Below, piece after piece: positions 41,695-49,658 of a stretch of DNA of 64,000 nucleotides. The notes beneath the pieces were generated by a model. The model made no database searches. It was not told where the DNA came from and was given only the letters and a program-made list of their open reading frames with translations. Location of the stretch: assembly GCF_042731755.1 (NCBI RefSeq), contig NZ_JBHWLR010000015.1, forward strand, positions 1-64,000. Reading direction: 5' to 3'. The position numbers and the translations under genes are program-made. Numbering within the stretch: position 1 is the first letter of the stretch; every line of letters starts with the position of its first letter. The stretch comes from Promicromonospora sp042731755 (lineage in GTDB: Bacteria; Actinomycetota; Actinomycetes; Actinomycetales; Cellulomonadaceae).

Positions 41695-43265
41695 CGGCTG
41701 TCAGCAACCCCGTCCTGCCGGGCTGCTACCCCGACCCGACGATCTGTCGGGTCGGGGCGGAGTACTACCTCGTCACCTCGACGTTCGAGTACTTTCCCGG
41801 TCTGCCGGTGTTCCGCAGCCGCGACCTGGTGCACTGGGAGCAGATCGGCCACGCGCTCGACCGGGCGGGGCAGCTCGACATGCAGGGGATCGCGTCCTCG
41901 GGCGGGCTGTACGCGCCGACGCTGCGGCACCACGACGGGGTGTTCTGGCTGGTCTGCACCCTCGTGGACCAGCGGGACAGCACGCGGGGCGGCAACTTCG
42001 TGCTGACCGCGACCGACCCGGCGGGGCCGTGGTCCGACCCCGTCTGGCTGGACGAGGACGGTATCGACCCCTCGTTGTTCTTCGACGACGACGGCCGGGT
42101 CTGGCTGCACGGGACCCGCCTCGCCCGCGAACCCGAGTGGCACGACCAGACCGAGGTCTGGCTGCGCGAGCTCGACCCGGCCACGATGCGGCTGACCGGA
42201 CCCGAGCACGTGCTCTGGCGGGGCGCGGTGCTGGGTGCCGTGTGGGCGGAGGGGCCGCACCTCTACCGGGTGGACGGGACGTACTACCTGCTCGCCGCCG
42301 AGGGGGGCACCGAGTTCCACCACGCGATCTCCGTGGCCCGGTCCGAGTCGGTGACCGGCCCGTACGTCGGCAACAAGGCCAACCCGGTGCTGACGCACCG
42401 GCACCTGGGGCGGGACGTGGACGTCGTCGGCGTCGGGCACGCCGATCTGGTGGAGGCGCCCGACGGGTCGTGGTGGGCCGTGCTGCTCGCCATGCGCCCG
42501 TACGGCGGCTACCACTACAACCTCGGCCGGGAGACGTTCCTCGTACCCGTGACGTGGGAGGACGGCTGGCCGGTCTTCGCGCCGGGACAGGGCCGCGTGC
42601 CGGCGGTGGTGGAGGTGCCGGACGGCGTCCGGGCGGACGGCGTCGTTGCCGGCCCGCGTGCCGCCTGGCCGCCCGCCGGACCGGTGCTGCCCGGCGACCT
42701 GCGGTGGACCGGTCTGCGGGGCCCCGCGGACTTCGCCGAGCCGAACGGGGACGGCTGGCTGCTGCGCGTGCTCCCGCAGAACCTGACGGATGCGGCCACG
42801 CCGGCCTTCCTGGGCGTGCGCCAGCAGCACCAGGACGTCACGGTGCGGACCGTGCTGCGGTTCGACCCTGCGGGGCCGGACGAGCACGCGGGTCTCGCGG
42901 TGCGGCAGTCCGAACGGGACCACGTGCTGCTGGTGGTGGCGGGCGCGCTCGACACCGGCGACCGCCGGGTGCTCGCGATACACCACCGGGCGGGCGTGGC
43001 CACCGTGCTCGGGGAGCGGCCGCTGCCCGCGGGCGACGCCCCCGTCACCCTGGCCGTGCAGGCCGGCGGGCAGGACTACGTCCTGCTCGCGGGGGTCGGG
43101 GAGGAGCTGCCGACGCCGGTCGCGACCGCCGACGGGCGCACCCTCGACAGCGTCTCGGCAGGAGGCTTCCTGGGTGTGTGGCTGGGCCTGGTCGCGACGA
43201 GCAACGGCGCGCCGTCGGCCGGGATCGTTACCGTGGAGCGGTTCGAGTACCAGCCGTCCGCCTGA
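41691..43265 (+). CDS. GH43 family beta-xylosidase/alpha-L-arabinofuranosidase
   Basis: The 524-residue five-bladed beta-propeller enzyme has the GH43 catalytic residues: Asp base in NPVLPGCYPDPTI, pKa-modulating Asp in DGIDPSLFFDDDG and Glu acid in AEGPHLYR. The C-terminal beta-sandwich (GDGWLLRVLPQNLTDA, QQHQDVTVRTVLRF) is typical of beta-xylosidases of subfamily 11 or 12 type. The GTG start lies in the bxlA stop. It would trim imported xylo-oligosaccharides or remove arabinose. No signal peptide is seen, so it is cytoplasmic. Confidence 0.9.
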   Translation: MTAVSNPVLPGCYPDPTICRVGAEYYLVTSTFEYFPGLPVFRSRDLVHWEQIGHALDRAGQLDMQGIASSGGLYAPTLRHHDGVFWLVCTLVDQRDSTRGGNFVLTATDPAGPWSDPVWLDEDGIDPSLFFDDDGRVWLHGTRLAREPEWHDQTEVWLRELDPATMRLTGPEHVLWRGAVLGAVWAEGPHLYRVDGTYYLLAAEGGTEFHHAISVARSESVTGPYVGNKANPVLTHRHLGRDVDVVGVGHADLVEAPDGSWWAVLLAMRPYGGYHYNLGRETFLVPVTWEDGWPVFAPGQGRVPAVVEVPDGVRADGVVAGPRAAWPPAGPVLPGDLRWTGLRGPADFAEPNGDGWLLRVLPQNLTDAATPAFLGVRQQHQDVTVRTVLRFDPAGPDEHAGLAVRQSERDHVLLVVAGALDTGDRRVLAIHHRAGVATVLGERPLPAGDAPVTLAVQAGGQDYVLLAGVGEELPTPVATADGRTLDSVSAGGFLGVWLGLVATSNGAPSAGIVTVERFEYQPSA

Positions 43266-43291
43266 CGGCGCGGCGGTGGGAGGATGGGGCG

Positions 43292-43648
43292 GTGCGCATC
43301 GACGTCTGGCTGTGGGCGGTGCGGCTGACCAAGAGCCGGTCGGTCGCGGCGGAGCTGTGCCGGAGCGGCCGGGTCCGGATCAACGGCAAGGTGGCCAAGC
43401 CGTCGGCGTCCGTCGCCGTCGGCGACCGGGTGACGTGGCGCGACCCGCTCCGGGACCGGGACATCGAGGTCGTCGAGCTGCTGCTCAAGCGGGTCGGGGC
43501 GCCCCTGGCAGTCAAGGCGTACCTGGACCACAGCCCCGCCCTGCCGACGCGGGTGGAGCGCGAGGCCGTCGGGCTGCGTGACCGGGGTACCGGGCGACCC
43601 ACCAAGCGGGAGCGACGCGACATCGACCGGCTGCGCGGACGGGGCTGA
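43292..43648 (+). CDS. S4-domain RNA-binding protein (Hsp15/RqcP-like)
   Basis: The 118-residue protein starts VRIDVWLWAVRLTKSRSVAAELCRSGRVRINGKVAKPSASVAVGDRV, an S4 domain of the heat-shock protein 15 type, and ends in a basic tail (RPTKRERRDIDRLRGRG). Such proteins bind 50S subunits carrying stalled nascent chains. The GTG at 43292 lies six bases after GAGGAT (43280-43285), which suggests a leaderless mRNA independent of the upstream sugar operon. Confidence 0.9.
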   Translation: MRIDVWLWAVRLTKSRSVAAELCRSGRVRINGKVAKPSASVAVGDRVTWRDPLRDRDIEVVELLLKRVGAPLAVKAYLDHSPALPTRVEREAVGLRDRGTGRPTKRERRDIDRLRGRG

Positions 43649-43804
43649 GAGCGCTTCCCCCGGCGGGAGCCCGAGCGGGTGATTTCTGCCAGTTTACGGG
43701 GTCTGTGGGCGGTCCGGCCGCTAGTGTGCGGCTGTCTTCCCTGCCGTGACCGGCGGGGTCTCCGCCCGTGACGGGGCACCCCATCACCCTTTCGGAGCGG
43801 CCCT

Positions 43805-46800
43805 ATGTCTCGTCGCACGTTAGTGACCCGCGCCGTCGCCTCCGCGGCGACCGTCGCGTTCCTCGCCTCCCCGGCCGCGGCCGTCGCGGCGCCCGACCCC
43901 GCCAACGAGGACGGACCGGCATCCCGCCCGAGCGCGGCCCCGCAGGTGGCGCGCAGCGCCGTCGACCCGGCCGACAAGATCACCACCGCGGCCACGAAGG
44001 CCTTCCGCGCCGAGGAGGAGACCGACTTCTGGCTGCGGTTCGCCGGCGAGACCGACCTGTCGGCGGCCGGCGGCATCACGAGCTGGTCCGAGCGCGGCGA
44101 CTACGTGTACGAGACCCTCAAGGCGGCCGCCGACGCGTCCCAGGAGCAGGCGATCGCCGCCCTGGAGGAGTCCGGCACCGAGTACACCTCGTACTGGGCC
44201 ACCAACGCGATCCTGGTCGAGGACGGCTCGCTCGCGCTGGCGACCGACCTCGCGGCGGACGCGCAGGTCCTGGAGGTGCGCCCGACGACGCGCCACGCGC
44301 TCGAGGAGCCCGAGTCGACGGACGGCGCCGCGCCCGACGCTGCGGCCACCTCGACGTACGGCATCAAGGCGATCAACGCCGACGACATGTGGGCCGCGGG
44401 CTTCACCGGCGACGGCATCGTCGTGGCCGGCCTGGACACCGGCGTGAGCCGCACCCACCCGGCGCTGTCCGCGCAGTACCGCGGCGCGACGTCGGGCAGC
44501 AACTACAACTGGTTCGACTCCACGGGCGCCGGCGCCACCAGCCCCCGGGACGACAACGGGCACGGCACGCACACCATGGGCACCATGGTCGGCACCGACG
44601 ACGGCGCGACGAACATCGGCGTCGCCCCCGGTGCGGAGTGGATCGCGGCGAACGGCTGCGCCGACGACTGCGCGGACGCCACGCTCATCGCGTCCGGCCA
44701 GTGGCTCCTGGCGCCCACCCGGCTCGACGGCACCGGCGCCGACCCGGCCAAGCGCCCGCACATCGTGAACAACTCGTGGGGCCTGTCGCTGTCGAGCGAC
44801 CCGTTCATGGAGGACGTCATCGGCGCCTGGGAGGCGGCCGGCATCTTCAGCACCTGGTCCAACGGCAACGACGGCGAGCTGGGCTGCGAGTCCTCCGGCA
44901 GCCCGGGCTCGCGGCAGGCGTCCTACTCGGTCGGTGCGTTCACGCAGTCGGGCACCATCGCGCCCTACTCCTCGCGCGGTCCCGGACAGAGCGGGACCGT
45001 GAAGCCCGACATCGCCGCGCCCGGCAGCAAGGTCCGTTCGGCCGTCCCCGGCGGCGGGTACGAGCAGTGGGACGGCACGTCGATGGCTGCCCCGCACGTC
45101 GCGGGCGCCGTCGCGCTCCTGTGGGACGCCGTGCCGGCGCTGGTGGGCAACGTGCCCGCCACCCGCGCGCTCCTGGACGGCTCCGCCAAGGATGTGAACG
45201 ACACCTCCTGCGGCGGGAACGCCGACGACAACAACGTGTGGGGCGAGGGCAAGCTCGACGTCCTCGCGGCGTACCAGGCGGCGCAGGGGCAGACGTTCGC
45301 CGCCACGCCCGCACCGGTGATCCACGCCATCGAGCCGTCCGTGGGCGGCGCGCTGGTCGTGGACCCGGACCCGGTCTGGGACCCGGTGGCCGACTTCACC
45401 TACCAGTGGCGCCGGGACGGCGCGATGATCTCCGGCGCGAACAAGTTCCTGTACCAGCCGCAGCCGGCGGACATGGGCGCGCGCATCACCGTGACCGTCG
45501 TCGGCTCGGCCGAGGGCTACCTCCCGACCGCGGTGACCAGCGAGCCCACCGAGCCCATCGGCATCGGTGACCTCTCCTCCACCGCTCCGACGATCAGCCC
45601 GACCGCCAAGGTGGGCACCACCCTCTACGCGAAGTCGGGCACCTGGACCTCGGGCACCACGTTCACGTACCAGTGGTTCGCGAACGGCACGGCGATCTCC
45701 GGCGCCACCGGCTTCACCTTCGTGCCCACCAGCACGCACCGCGGCAAGCAGCTGACCGTCACCCTCTCCGGCAAGCGGGCGGGCTACACGCCCGAGTCGC
45801 GCACGAGCCCGGCCGTCACGGTGGGCTACGGCGCGTTCGTGATGGCGGCGCCGCGCATCTCCGGGATGTCCTACCCGGGCGCCACCGTGTCCGCGGTCGC
45901 CCCGCCGGCCACGCCCGCGCGGACCACCACCACGTACCAGTGGAAGATCGACGGCAAGAACATCTCGGGCGCGACGAAGTCGACGTTCAAGATCCCGACG
46001 TCGTACGACGGCCGCAAGCTCACCGTGACCGTGACGGGCAAGCGTCCCGGCATCTCGACGAAGTCCGTGACCTCGGCCCACTCCACGGTCGACGCCAAGT
46101 TCTCGGCGTCGCCCACGCCCACCATCTCGGGCAGCGCCCGGGTGGGCGCGAAGCTCACGGTCAAGACCGGTACCTGGAAGCCGTCGCCCGCGTTCACCTA
46201 CCAGTGGCTCGCCGACAGCGTGCCGATCTCCGGCGCCACCAGCTCGTCGTACACCGTCAAGGGGCCGCAGCTCGGCAAGAAGATCTCGGTGGTCGTCACC
46301 GCCCGGAAGTTCGGGTACGCGACCGTCGTCCGGACCGGCGGGCCGACCGGCGCCGTCGCCAAGCCGGCCACGGCGATCCCCGCGAACGGCGGGTTCCTCG
46401 TGGGCGGCAACAACGTCACCCCGGGCACCTACGTGGCCCAGGCGGGCACGCGGTTCTGCGCGTGGCAGCGGGAGTCCCGCACCGAGGTCCTGGGCTGGGA
46501 CTACGGGTTCGGGCAGCGGATCGCCGCCGTGAAGTCGACCGACTACGGCTTCTGGTCCGACGAGTGCGGCGCGTGGAGCAAGTACTACTCGGGCATGGCG
46601 GCGCCGAAGACGCGCACGTTCAACAACGGCGTGTACGTGCTCGGCGACCAGCTCCAGCGCGGCACCTACGTGACGACCGGTCCGGTCGGCGGCGAGGGGA
46701 GCTCCTGCTACTACGCGGTCCTCAAGGAGTTCACCGCCGACGCGAGCCGGGACCAGCTCGTGGAGTCCGGCTCGGTGACCGAGCCGACGACGGTCACGCT

Positions 46801-46858
46801 GCCCTCCACGGCCAAGGGGTTCGAGACGGCCAACTGCACCTGGCAGCGGGTGAGCTGA
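43805..46858 (+). CDS. Secreted S8 serine protease with four Ig-like repeats
   Basis: The 1017-residue exported subtilase has a signal peptide (1 to about 29), a pro-region to about 185, and a catalytic domain with Asp211 (VVAGLDTGV), His253 (DDNGHGTH), oxyanion Asn353 (SNGNDG) and Ser426 (DGTSMAAPHVAGA). From about residue 500 four repeats of about 85-90 residues follow, each with a TYQW...ISGA motif. The last 150 residues hold two copies of a GTYV-containing unit with cysteines. The repeats probably bind the wall or space the enzyme; substrates are unknown. TAGTGT near 43722 is a possible -10. Confidence 0.92.
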   Translation: MSRRTLVTRAVASAATVAFLASPAAAVAAPDPANEDGPASRPSAAPQVARSAVDPADKITTAATKAFRAEEETDFWLRFAGETDLSAAGGITSWSERGDYVYETLKAAADASQEQAIAALEESGTEYTSYWATNAILVEDGSLALATDLAADAQVLEVRPTTRHALEEPESTDGAAPDAAATSTYGIKAINADDMWAAGFTGDGIVVAGLDTGVSRTHPALSAQYRGATSGSNYNWFDSTGAGATSPRDDNGHGTHTMGTMVGTDDGATNIGVAPGAEWIAANGCADDCADATLIASGQWLLAPTRLDGTGADPAKRPHIVNNSWGLSLSSDPFMEDVIGAWEAAGIFSTWSNGNDGELGCESSGSPGSRQASYSVGAFTQSGTIAPYSSRGPGQSGTVKPDIAAPGSKVRSAVPGGGYEQWDGTSMAAPHVAGAVALLWDAVPALVGNVPATRALLDGSAKDVNDTSCGGNADDNNVWGEGKLDVLAAYQAAQGQTFAATPAPVIHAIEPSVGGALVVDPDPVWDPVADFTYQWRRDGAMISGANKFLYQPQPADMGARITVTVVGSAEGYLPTAVTSEPTEPIGIGDLSSTAPTISPTAKVGTTLYAKSGTWTSGTTFTYQWFANGTAISGATGFTFVPTSTHRGKQLTVTLSGKRAGYTPESRTSPAVTVGYGAFVMAAPRISGMSYPGATVSAVAPPATPARTTTTYQWKIDGKNISGATKSTFKIPTSYDGRKLTVTVTGKRPGISTKSVTSAHSTVDAKFSASPTPTISGSARVGAKLTVKTGTWKPSPAFTYQWLADSVPISGATSSSYTVKGPQLGKKISVVVTARKFGYATVVRTGGPTGAVAKPATAIPANGGFLVGGNNVTPGTYVAQAGTRFCAWQRESRTEVLGWDYGFGQRIAAVKSTDYGFWSDECGAWSKYYSGMAAPKTRTFNNGVYVLGDQLQRGTYVTTGPVGGEGSSCYYAVLKEFTADASRDQLVESGSVTEPTTVTLPSTAKGFETANCTWQRVS

Positions 46859-46867
46859 CGTCGCTAC

Positions 46868-46911
46868 CGTCAGGCCTGCAGGTCGCCGAGGGGTGACCTG
46901 CAGGCCTGACC
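46868..46911. repeat. Dispersed palindrome, copy B (44 bases)
   Basis: The arms GTCAGGCCTGCAGGTC and GACCTGCAGGCCTGAC are separated by a loop with CGCCGAGGGGT. The copy starts ten bases after the protease stop. Variable arm bases CCTG/CAGG differ from the other copies but still pair. The loop is two bases longer than in copies A, C and D. Confidence 0.85.
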
Positions 46912-46947
46912 TGTCTGCTGAGACCCGCACGGAGACCTGGAGGCACG

Positions 46948-47343
46948 TTGGCCGACGAGTGGCGCCCCGGCATCCGGCGCGAGCTCCTGCCCGGCCGGTC
47001 CGAGGCCGAGCTCGCCGGGCTCTCGCTCGGCGCGGCGGTGGCCGGGATGACCGCCGCCGTGCTCGTCCTGGTCCTGCTGTTCCTCGACGCGCGGCTCTGG
47101 GTCTGGGCGCTCCTGCCCTCCGCGGTCGCCGTCGCCGGGATCGCCGCGGGCGGCCTGCTCGACCGGTCGGCCGCCCGGCGCCAGGTGCGGGAGGCGCGGG
47201 CCGGGTACACGACGGTCGCGGCCGAGCGGACCGACCTGGAGTACGTCGAGGCCCGGACGGGCCAGCTCGTGCGCCGCGCGGGCGAGCTGCTCACGACCTA
47301 CGAGCTCCGGGCGCGGCTCAGCAGGGTCCGGGCGGCGGGGTAG
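46948..47343 (+). CDS. Small two-helix membrane protein, unknown
   Basis: The 131-residue protein has a charged N-terminus (ADEWRPGIRRELLPGRSEAELAG), two adjacent hydrophobic helices (LGAAVAGMTAAVLVLVLLFL and WVWALLPSAVAVAGIAAGGLL) and a charged, probably coiled, cytoplasmic tail. The start is TTG, supported by CTGGAGG six bases before it. I do not recognise the family. Its last codons overlap TAGCGT, the likely -10 of the dipeptidase gene. Confidence 0.65.
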   Translation: MADEWRPGIRRELLPGRSEAELAGLSLGAAVAGMTAAVLVLVLLFLDARLWVWALLPSAVAVAGIAAGGLLDRSAARRQVREARAGYTTVAAERTDLEYVEARTGQLVRRAGELLTTYELRARLSRVRAAG

Positions 47344-47353
47344 CGTCGCCCGC

Positions 47354-48493
47354 ATGACGACCGCAGACCGCCTCGCCGCGCTCCTCGAGAAGCACCCCGT
47401 CTGGGACGGGCACAACGACCTCCCGTGGGAGCTGCGCGAGCAGTCGTCCTACGACCTCTCCGCCGTCGACATCGCCCAGCGCCTCACCACCACCCACACG
47501 GACCTGCCCCGCCTGCGCGACGGCGGCGTGGGCGCCCAGTTCTGGTCCGTGTACGTGCCCTCGCAGCTCCAGGGCGGCGCCGCCGTGACGGCCACGCTCG
47601 AGCAGGTCGACTGCGTGCACCGCCTGGTCGAGCGGTACCCGGACAGCCTGCGGCTCGCCCGCACCGCGGCCGACGTCGAGCAGGCCTGGAGCGACGGCCG
47701 CATCGCCAGCCTCATGGGCGCGGAGGGCGGCCACTCGATCGACGGGTCGCTGGGCGTGCTGCGCATGCTCCACGCGCTCGGGGTGCGGTACATGACGCTC
47801 ACGCACAACGACAACGTGCCGTGGGCGGACTCCGCCACCGACGAGGAGGTGCTGGGCGGCCTCTCGCCGTTCGGCGAGGACGTGGTGCGCGAGATGAACC
47901 GCATCGGCATGCTGGTGGACCTCTCGCACACCTCCGCGGGCACCATGCGGCACGCGCTGCGGGTCACCTCGGCCCCGGTGATCTTCAGCCACTCCAGCGC
48001 CCGCGCCGTCTGCGACGTCCCCCGCAACGTGCCCGACGACGTGCTCGGCACCCTCGCCGCCAACGGCGGCGTGTGCATGGTGACGTTCGTGCCGCAGTTC
48101 GTGTCGTCCGCCGTCGCGGAGTGGCGGGCCGAGGGCGCCCGGGCCGCCGCGGAGGAGGGCATCGCCAACACGGACCTCGGCGCGTTCGAGCCGTTCATGG
48201 CGCGGTGGCGCGACGAGCACCCGCAGCCGCGCAGCACCCTGTCCGACGTCGTCGCGCACGTCGAGCACGTGCGGGAGGTCGCCGGCGTCGACCACGTGGG
48301 CCTCGGCGGCGACTACGACGGCACGCCCAACCTGCCCGAGGGGCTGGAGGACGTCACGGGCTACCCGCGCCTGCTCGCGGCCCTCGCGGACAACGGCTGG
48401 TCCGACGCCGACCTCGGCAAGCTGACCAGCGGCAACACGCTGCGGGTGCTGCGCGACGCGGAGTCGGTGGCGGCCGGTCCCGCACAGGGGTGA
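47354..48493 (+). CDS. Membrane dipeptidase (M19 family)
   Basis: The 379-residue zinc dipeptidase has M19 signatures: VWDGHNDLPWELRE (His and Asp ligands), LMGAEGGHSIDGSLGVLRMLHALGVRYMTLTHNDN (bridging Glu), MLVDLSHTS, VIFSHSSARAVCDVPRNVPDDVL and HVGLGGDYDG. It would cleave dipeptides, possibly with D-residues or dehydropeptides. No signal peptide is seen. TAGCGT at 47341-47346, which contains the stop codon of the previous gene, ends seven bases before the ATG and suggests a leaderless start. Confidence 0.93.
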   Translation: MTTADRLAALLEKHPVWDGHNDLPWELREQSSYDLSAVDIAQRLTTTHTDLPRLRDGGVGAQFWSVYVPSQLQGGAAVTATLEQVDCVHRLVERYPDSLRLARTAADVEQAWSDGRIASLMGAEGGHSIDGSLGVLRMLHALGVRYMTLTHNDNVPWADSATDEEVLGGLSPFGEDVVREMNRIGMLVDLSHTSAGTMRHALRVTSAPVIFSHSSARAVCDVPRNVPDDVLGTLAANGGVCMVTFVPQFVSSAVAEWRAEGARAAAEEGIANTDLGAFEPFMARWRDEHPQPRSTLSDVVAHVEHVREVAGVDHVGLGGDYDGTPNLPEGLEDVTGYPRLLAALADNGWSDADLGKLTSGNTLRVLRDAESVAAGPAQG

Positions 48494-48494
48494 C

Positions 48495-48767
48495 TCAGCT
48501 CGGGAGCTGGACCACCTTGCGCTGGAAGCCCAGGGCCACCTTCTGCAGCGACTCCAGGGGTTCCTGCTCGTTGTGGTAGCTGATCTGCCGCAGCATCGAC
48601 CCGGACGACGCGAGCAGCGCGACGATCACGTCGCGTGCGTCCTCGCGCGTCTCGAGCGCCTCCTGCAGCAGGTCCTGGACGTGAGGTGATCTGAGGCCGT
48701 CTTCTTCGGGATCGAGCAGCGCTGTCAGGAGCGCGATCGACAACGAGCTCCCGTGGATGCTTGCCAT
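48495..48767 (-). CDS. Small hypothetical protein
   Basis: The 90-residue protein (MASIHGSSLSIALLTALLDPEEDGL...) is predicted mostly helical, with SPHVQDLLQEALETREDARDVIVALLASSGSMLRQISYHNE, and no membrane segment. I do not recognise it. The ATG at 48767 is favoured because GGGGGAGACCACC precedes it; an upstream extension is rich in Arg and Pro and unlikely. It is convergent with the dipeptidase gene. The 198 bases upstream hold only a 9 bp GC hairpin (48812-48831) and no further gene. Confidence 0.6.
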   Translation of the reverse strand: MASIHGSSLSIALLTALLDPEEDGLRSPHVQDLLQEALETREDARDVIVALLASSGSMLRQISYHNEQEPLESLQKVALGFQRKVVQLPS

Positions 48768-48965
48768 GGTGGTCTCCCCCGGTCGGGGCCCGGAGTCCCG
48801 GGCATCAGGCACCCGCGGGCTGGCCCGCGGGGTACTCGTCCGATGCCCCACCCCCTGTGGCCTCGGCCGTGCACCCTTGTGTACCGCACGTGAGAGCGTC
48901 GCGCCTGTTGACAGGGGCGAAAAGATGGCGGACGGCGGGGTGTCGTGGTGCTCCGGCCGGCCGGA

Positions 48966-49517
48966 TCAACCGTGCAGGATGAGCTGGAACACGACGTGGT
49001 CCTGCCACTCGCCGGCGATCTTGAGGTAGCTGGGCGCGAACCCGATGCGCTCGAAGCCGACCTGCGTCAGCACGGCCTGCGACGCCGTGTTGTGCGGCAG
49101 CGTGGCCGCCTGCAGGCGGTGCAGGCCCAGGTCGTCCCGGGCGTGGGCCACGAGCGCCCCGACGGCCCTGGTCATCAGGCCGCGCCCGGTGTACCCGGCG
49201 TCCAGCCAGTAGCCGAGGTGCCCGTTCTCGAAGGCCCCGTGGACCACGTCGGTGAGGTTCAGCCGGCCAACGATCAGGCCGTCCGACTCGAGCACGGTGT
49301 ACAGCCCGCGGCCGGTCGAGTTCTCCAGGACCTGTGTCCACAGGCGCTCCCGGTGCCAGTCGGCGGTGTAGAACTCCTCGGGCCGCTCGGGTTCCCACGG
49401 GGCGAGGTGCGCGCGGTTGCGGACGTAGGCGTCGGCGAGCGCGACGGCGTCGTCCTTGCTGAGCTCGCGCAGCGCGACGTCGGCCGTCAGTGCGGCATGG
49501 AAGGGCATGCTGCTCAC
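48966..49517 (-). CDS. rimJ: RimJ/RimL-type GNAT N-acetyltransferase
   Basis: The 183-residue GNAT has the RimJ/RimL pattern: VALRELSKDDAVALADAYVRNRAHLAPWEPERPEEFYT, LVGRLNLTDVVHGAFENGHLGYWLDAGYTGRGLMTRAVGALVAHA, and LQAATLPHNTASQAVLTQVGFERIGFAPSYLKIAGEWQDHVVFQ. It should acetylate N-termini of ribosomal or other proteins or small amines. An internal ATG at 49508 is an alternative to the GTG at 49517. It is divergent from dnaK, with the HAIR boxes between. Confidence 0.88.
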   Translation of the reverse strand: MSSMPFHAALTADVALRELSKDDAVALADAYVRNRAHLAPWEPERPEEFYTADWHRERLWTQVLENSTGRGLYTVLESDGLIVGRLNLTDVVHGAFENGHLGYWLDAGYTGRGLMTRAVGALVAHARDDLGLHRLQAATLPHNTASQAVLTQVGFERIGFAPSYLKIAGEWQDHVVFQLILHG

Positions 49518-49554
49518 GATAATCCCGCCGGGAACTTTTCAGCCCGGTTCATAG

Positions 49555-49573
49555 TTGAGTGAAGTGGACTCAA
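49555..49573 (+). promoter_or_regulatory. HAIR box 1 (HspR operator)
   Basis: TTGAGT, seven bases, ACTCAA matches the HspR inverted repeat consensus (CTTGAGT-N7-ACTCAAG). It lies about 86 bases before dnaK. HspR encoded at the end of the same operon binds it with DnaK as co-repressor. Confidence 0.93.
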
Positions 49574-49616
49574 CTTTGCGAGGGTCGGCTTGCTTCCTCG
49601 CGAACACCGGCTTAAG

Positions 49617-49635
49617 TTGAGTGCAGCAGACTCAA
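49617..49635 (+). promoter_or_regulatory. HAIR box 2 (HspR operator)
   Basis: A second perfect TTGAGT-N7-ACTCAA lies 62 bases after the first and 24 bases before the dnaK ATG, so it overlaps the start of transcription or the leader. Two boxes at one promoter allow cooperative HspR repression. Confidence 0.93.
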
Positions 49636-49658
49636 TCTGTCGAAGGAAGGCAGCAGAC

